In this document: one piece after another, positions 60,794 through 64,000 of the stretch
Layout of the letters: each line of letters starts with the position of its first letter
How positions within the stretch are numbered: position 1 is the stretch's first letter
Source of the DNA: CAVVAH01 sp963746175
Lineage (GTDB): Bacteria > Actinomycetota > Actinomycetes > JACCUZ01
Direction: 5' to 3'
Assembly (NCBI GenBank): GCA_963746175.1
Contig: CAVVAH010000004.1
Coordinates: 496,001 to 560,000, forward strand
DNA length: 64,000 bases
Notes under the pieces: generated by a model
Database searches by the model: none
What the model saw: the letters and a program-made list of their open reading frames with translations, nothing else
What the model was told of the DNA's origin: nothing
Made by a program: the position numbers and the translations under genes

Positions 60794-60842
60794 AAGTGGC
60801 CCCGCTGGAGTCGTGGAAAGCGCGACCCGAGCGGGGCCACTT
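60794..60842. repeat. dispersed composite palindrome, copy 3
   Basis: 49 bp, identical to copy 2 at all but four positions. The outer arms AAGTGGCCCCGCT and AGCGGGGCCACTT are perfect. The inner stem GTCG..CGAC is weakened by changes to GTCGTGG-AAA-GCGCGAC. It is in the same orientation as copy 2, 95 bp further on. Confidence 0.9.
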
Positions 60843-60919
60843 CGCTCAGGACCGGCAGACGGGAAGCCGCTCCCCATCCCAAGCCGCTCTGGCAGTCGGC
60901 CGACGGCGGGAGAGCCGCG

Positions 60920-60943
60920 GGCGGCGAAGGGCCTTTCGCCGCC
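60920..60943. promoter_or_regulatory. hairpin in the helD leader
   Basis: GGCGGCGAA pairs perfectly with TTCGCCGCC around the loop GGGCCT (9-bp stem). It lies 104 nt before the helD start. It may be an attenuator, a terminator of upstream transcription or a protein site. It does not match the 19-bp rifamycin-associated element as I know it. Confidence 0.5.
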
Positions 60944-61046
60944 GCCGTCGTCGGCAGTACGCTGCTGCGCCCCCTTCCACGACGAGCCGAGCGACGACCT
61001 CGGCAGCCGCTGCGCGCTGCCGACGAGACGAGAGGCGTGCTGCCGC

Positions 61047-63113
61047 GTGCCCGCAGGACATCCCACCGAGACGGAGCCGACCACCACCCCGACCACCACC
61101 ACACCCGCCACCACCGACCCCGCGCTGGCCGCCGAGCAGGCGTACCTCGCCGCCGCCCGCGCCGACCTGGCCGAGATGCGCGACGCCACCCTGGCGCTGG
61201 ACGCCCGCGGCGGCGACGCCGTCTCCGAGGCCTACCTCGCCTCCTCGCTGCACAAGCGGGTGCAGGCACTGACCGACGACCCCGAGACGCCGCTCTTCTT
61301 CGGTCGGCTCGACCTGGCCGGGACCGCCGAGCACGGCGACGAGCGGTTCTACATCGGCCGGCGCCACGTGCACGACGACCAGGGCGACCCCGTCGTCATC
61401 GACTGGCGGGCCGACGTGTCCACGCCGTTCTACCGGGCCACCCGCGGCGAGCCGATGCACGTCGCGCTGCGCCGGCGGTTCGGATTCGAGCGCGGCCGGA
61501 TCACGGCGTACGAGGACGAGCATCTCCTCGACGAGACCGAGGCGAGCCGGAACAGTCGCATTCTTGCGGCCGAGATCGAGCGGCCGCGCGTCGGGCCGAT
61601 GCGCGACATCGTCGCGACCATCCAGCCCGAGCAGGACGTCATCGTGCGCGCGGACGTGACGGAGACCATCTGCGTGCAGGGTGCGCCCGGCACCGGCAAG
61701 ACGGCCGTCGGCCTGCACCGCGCGGCGTACCTGCTCTACACGCACCGCGACCGGCTGCGCAGAGGCGGTGTCCTCGTCGTGGGACCCAACACCGCGTTCC
61801 TGTCCTACATCTCCGCCGTCCTTCCCGCCCTCGGCGAGGTCGACGTCCGCCAGCTGACCCTCGACCAGCTCGTCGGCGAGCGGGTGGAGATCCGCGGCAC
61901 CGACGAGCCCGACGTGGCGACCCTCAAGGGCGACCCACGGATGGCCACCGTCCTCGACAACGCCGTGCACGCCGGGCTGACCGAGCCGACCGAGCCCGTC
62001 GTGCTCACGACCGGGTCGCGACGATGGCGGGTGCCGGCGTACGAGCTGGCCGAGATCGTTGCCGAGCTGAGGTCGCGCGATGTCCGGTACGGCGCCGCGC
62101 GGGCGATGCTGGCTCAACGGCTGGCGCACGTGGTGCTCACGAAGATGGAGTCCGCCGGCGAGTCCCCCGACGACCGGGTGCAGGACTCGGTGGCGCGCAG
62201 CGCCCCGGTGCGCAAGGCGGTCGACGCGCTCTGGCCGGCGGTCGACCCGGTCCGCGTCGTGATCGCTCTGCTGTCCGACGCCGCGGTGCTCGCGGCCGCG
62301 GCCGACGGCGTCCTCGAGACCGAGGAGCAGGCGGCCCTGCTCTGGGCGAAGCCCGCGCGCGGCCCGAAGACCGCGCGCTGGTCGCTCGCCGACGCCGTGC
62401 TCGTGGACGAGGCCGCCGACCTCGTCGAGCGCGTCGCCAGCCTGGGTCACGTCGTCCTCGACGAGGCGCAGGACCTCTCGCCGATGCAGCTGCGCGCCGT
62501 CGGCCGGCGCTGCTCGACCGCCGCCGCCACGGTGCTCGGCGACATCGCGCAGGGCACGACGCCGTGGGCGACGAACGACTGGGACGAGACGCTCGCCCAT
62601 CTCGGCAAGCCGGGCGCGCACGTGGAGGTGCTGGCCCGGGGCTACCGCGTCCCCGCAGCCGTCATCGAGTTCGCCGCGCGCCTGCTGCCGCACATCGCGC
62701 CGGGTGTCAGCGCACCGGAGTCGGTGCGCGAGAACGACGGCCGTCTCGAGATCGTCGCCGCGGCCGACGTCGCCTCCGAGGTCGCTGCCGAGGTACGCCG
62801 GGCACTCGCCGACCCGGGATCGGTCGGCCTCATCGTCGCCGACCGCGGCGTCGAGGCCCTCTCCGCCCGGCTCGACGTCCCGCACGACGTGCTCGGCGGC
62901 GAGGACACCGGGGCGCGGGTCGTCGTCGTCCCGGCGTCGCTGGCCAAGGGGCTCGAGTACGACCACGTCGTCGTGGTGGAGCCCGCCGACATCGTCGCCG
63001 GCGAGCCCTCGACGTGGCAGGGACTCCGCCGGCTCTACGTCGTCCTCACTCGTGCGGTGTCCGGGCTCACCGTCGTGCACGCCGAGCCGCTGCCCGACGC
63101 GCTGGCGGCCTGA
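61047..63113 (+). CDS. helD: RNA polymerase recycling motor ATPase HelD
   Basis: A protein of 688 residues from GTG 61047. A Thr/Pro-rich start is followed by an N-terminal arm (AEQAYLAAARADLAEMRDAT), then FFGRLDLAG, FYIGRRHVHD and VIDWRADVSTPFYRAT, typical of HelD. SF1 motor: Walker A GAPGTGKTAV (about 212-221), DEAQDLSPMQLRAVGRR, LARGYRVPAAV, SLAKGLEYDHVVVVEP and LRRLYVVLTRA. HelD pries RNA polymerase open to free stalled complexes and can protect it from rifamycins in actinobacteria. An HD-domain gene follows at 1 bp. The start codon is not well supported by a Shine-Dalgarno sequence. Confidence 0.88.
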   Translation: MPAGHPTETEPTTTPTTTTPATTDPALAAEQAYLAAARADLAEMRDATLALDARGGDAVSEAYLASSLHKRVQALTDDPETPLFFGRLDLAGTAEHGDERFYIGRRHVHDDQGDPVVIDWRADVSTPFYRATRGEPMHVALRRRFGFERGRITAYEDEHLLDETEASRNSRILAAEIERPRVGPMRDIVATIQPEQDVIVRADVTETICVQGAPGTGKTAVGLHRAAYLLYTHRDRLRRGGVLVVGPNTAFLSYISAVLPALGEVDVRQLTLDQLVGERVEIRGTDEPDVATLKGDPRMATVLDNAVHAGLTEPTEPVVLTTGSRRWRVPAYELAEIVAELRSRDVRYGAARAMLAQRLAHVVLTKMESAGESPDDRVQDSVARSAPVRKAVDALWPAVDPVRVVIALLSDAAVLAAAADGVLETEEQAALLWAKPARGPKTARWSLADAVLVDEAADLVERVASLGHVVLDEAQDLSPMQLRAVGRRCSTAAATVLGDIAQGTTPWATNDWDETLAHLGKPGAHVEVLARGYRVPAAVIEFAARLLPHIAPGVSAPESVRENDGRLEIVAAADVASEVAAEVRRALADPGSVGLIVADRGVEALSARLDVPHDVLGGEDTGARVVVVPASLAKGLEYDHVVVVEPADIVAGEPSTWQGLRRLYVVLTRAVSGLTVVHAEPLPDALAA

Positions 63114-63114
63114 C

Positions 63115-63759
63115 GTGTCCCCGGTGCGGCACCTCGCCGTCGACTGGCTGCAGCTCTGCCGCCGGGTCGGTGCGCGCGGCGACGTCGCCGGTGCGGGCGC
63201 GACGCTGCTCGGGCGCTGGGCCGAGCAGCACCGCGCGTACCACGACCTCGCGCACCTCGACGAGGTGCTCGCACGGGTCGGTGTGCTGGCGGCGGAGGCG
63301 GCCGACGCCGACACCGTGCGGCTGGCGGCGTGGTTCCACGACGCGGTCTACCACCCGCCCGCGCCGGACAACGAGGAGCGCAGCGCCGAGCTCGCGACCG
63401 TCGCCCTCAGTGCGCTGGACGTCGCCCCGGCCCGCGTCGCCGGCGTGGCCCGGCTGGTCCGGCTCACCGCCACGCACGACGTGGCGCCCGGCGACGCCGA
63501 CGGCGCCGTGCTCTGCGACGCCGACCTCGCGGTGCTGGCCGCGGACGACCTGCGCTACGCGTCGTACGTCGAGGGTGTCCGCCGCGAGTACGTGCACGTC
63601 GACGACGCGGCCTTCGCCGCGGGCCGCGCCCAGGTGCTCGCGACGCTGCTCGACCGGCCCGCGCTGTTCCGCACCGAGCACGGCCGGGTCGAGTGGGAGG
63701 GACGGGCGCGGGCCAACGCCGGCGCCGAGCTGTCGCGGCTGCGCGCCGGCAGCGGGTGA
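63115..63759 (+). CDS. HD-superfamily metal-dependent phosphohydrolase
   Basis: A protein of 214 residues from GTG 63115, 1 bp after the helD stop, so probably co-transcribed. HD features: RAYHDLAHLDEVL (first His), LAAWFHDAVYHPP (the HD pair), then ERSAELATVAL and LTATHDV, and a later Asp in LCDADLAVLA. Similar stand-alone HD proteins hydrolyse nucleotides or other phosphate esters. The substrate is unknown. Confidence 0.82.
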   Translation: MSPVRHLAVDWLQLCRRVGARGDVAGAGATLLGRWAEQHRAYHDLAHLDEVLARVGVLAAEAADADTVRLAAWFHDAVYHPPAPDNEERSAELATVALSALDVAPARVAGVARLVRLTATHDVAPGDADGAVLCDADLAVLAADDLRYASYVEGVRREYVHVDDAAFAAGRAQVLATLLDRPALFRTEHGRVEWEGRARANAGAELSRLRAGSG

Positions 63760-63766
63760 GGCGGCG

Positions 63767-64000
63767 TCAGTGCGCGGCGTGCCGGATGCGGTCGCGGTCG
63801 TCGGCGAGGACCACCGCTTCGTAGCCGATCAGGAGCACCAGCACCGTCAGCAGCGCACCCAGTGCCGCGATCGCGGGGAGCTGCGCTCCGAACGGCAGCA
63901 GCACCAGCAGCGCCGCGCTGGCGACGAGGCGCTGCACGTTCCACCCGCCGACGTTGCGCCGGCGCAAGGCTGAGAGCGCCACGAGGTAGAGGACCGCCCC
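63767..64000 (-). CDS. LtrA-like membrane protein, C-terminal part
   Basis: The gene runs off the right edge of the window; the frame is open through base 64000. The visible 77 residues contain two membrane helices (LVASAALLVLLPFGAQLP and AIAALGALLTVLVLLIGYE) after LYLVALSALRRRNVGGW, and a short cytosolic tail. This matches the end of low-temperature-requirement protein A (LtrA) family proteins. With only the C-terminus visible the assignment is tentative. Confidence 0.55.
   Translation of the reverse strand, partial: GAVLYLVALSALRRRNVGGWNVQRLVASAALLVLLPFGAQLPAIAALGALLTVLVLLIGYEAVVLADDRDRIRHAAH

Larger units (their letters stand above)
60631..61046. other. repeat-rich intergenic region before helD
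   Basis: 416 bp without a convincing gene. It contains palindromic repeat copies 2 and 3 (60650-60698, 60794-60842), 95 bp of unremarkable sequence between them, and a further hairpin at 60920-60943. An open frame from 60813 merges into helD but would begin inside the repeat and cross the hairpin, so it is not taken as coding. Confidence 0.65.

Noticed and set aside
60813..61046. N-terminal extension of HelD back to 60813
   Set aside because: It would start within the dispersed palindrome and translate the leader hairpin; no HelD-like sequence is present before the chosen GTG.

Overview
The window is very GC-rich DNA with dense, often overlapping genes and many GTG starts. It looks like a chromosomal segment of an actinobacterium, most likely Nocardioidaceae or a close relative. 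This is inferred from gene content: a DUF222/HNH protein with a mycobacterial-type SOS box, a rex-hemA-hemC-hemD run next to a BldN-type sigma factor as in Streptomyces, the 32-residue ribosomal protein bS22, and a class II-like HelD. No tRNA, rRNA, CRISPR array, transposase or integrase was seen.

Layout. 0-8 kb: the end of menE, a methyltransferase, a frameshifted menA, an OhrR-like regulator with its operator, a frameshifted secreted intradiol dioxygenase, a phosphodiesterase, a VOC protein/MarR pair around a palindrome, a frameshifted DUF222/HNH gene with a LexA box on its start codon, and an Lrp regulator. 8-20 kb: a long minus-strand block, read from the right as rex-hemA-hemC-hemD/cobA, hemB-hemL, a histidine phosphatase and the cytochrome c system II genes tlpA-ccdA-resB-ccsB. 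Heme synthesis, cytochrome c maturation and redox sensing by Rex are thus physically coupled, and a perfect Rex operator precedes rex. 20-28 kb: a glutaredoxin-like protein, an acyl-CoA ligase, a HAD phosphatase, a BldN-like ECF sigma factor with its presumed membrane anti-sigma factor, an acyltransferase, an epimerase and bS22. 28-39 kb: a large M36 metalloprotease, an excisionase-type HTH protein, a GGDDF/EAL protein, a phosphatase-like protein, AcuC and a MacB-type efflux operon. 39-46 kb: a cold-shock protein, a HAD-LarE fusion, a membrane-anchored protein, a sulfotransferase and a helicase-associated/WYL protein. 46-56 kb: a cNMP-binding protein, a second sulfotransferase, two paralogous secreted proteins with the same 5' leader, an XPB helicase and an AAC(2')-type acetyltransferase. 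56-64 kb: a PadR/HAAS/SIMPL operon with a palindromic operator, an acyl-CoA synthetase, HelD, an HD phosphohydrolase and the end of an LtrA-like gene.

The most unusual signals lie between genes. (1) A composite palindrome of 49-51 bp occurs three times (39063, 60650, 60794). (2) A 67-bp element starting with a long palindrome around TGACCACGTA occurs twice in the same orientation (45630, 55109), once after each XPB-related gene. The two copies bracket an accessory stretch that splits a gene pair usually adjacent in actinobacteria. (3) A leader of about 72 nt is nearly identical before the two secreted paralogues. (4) A symmetrical array of four 10-mers lies between two convergent genes at 25253-25320.

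Four genes (menA, the dioxygenase, the HNH gene with two breaks, and the first secreted paralogue) are interrupted by single-base-type frameshifts while both halves keep good family similarity. Base-call errors in the assembly are at least as likely as real decay.
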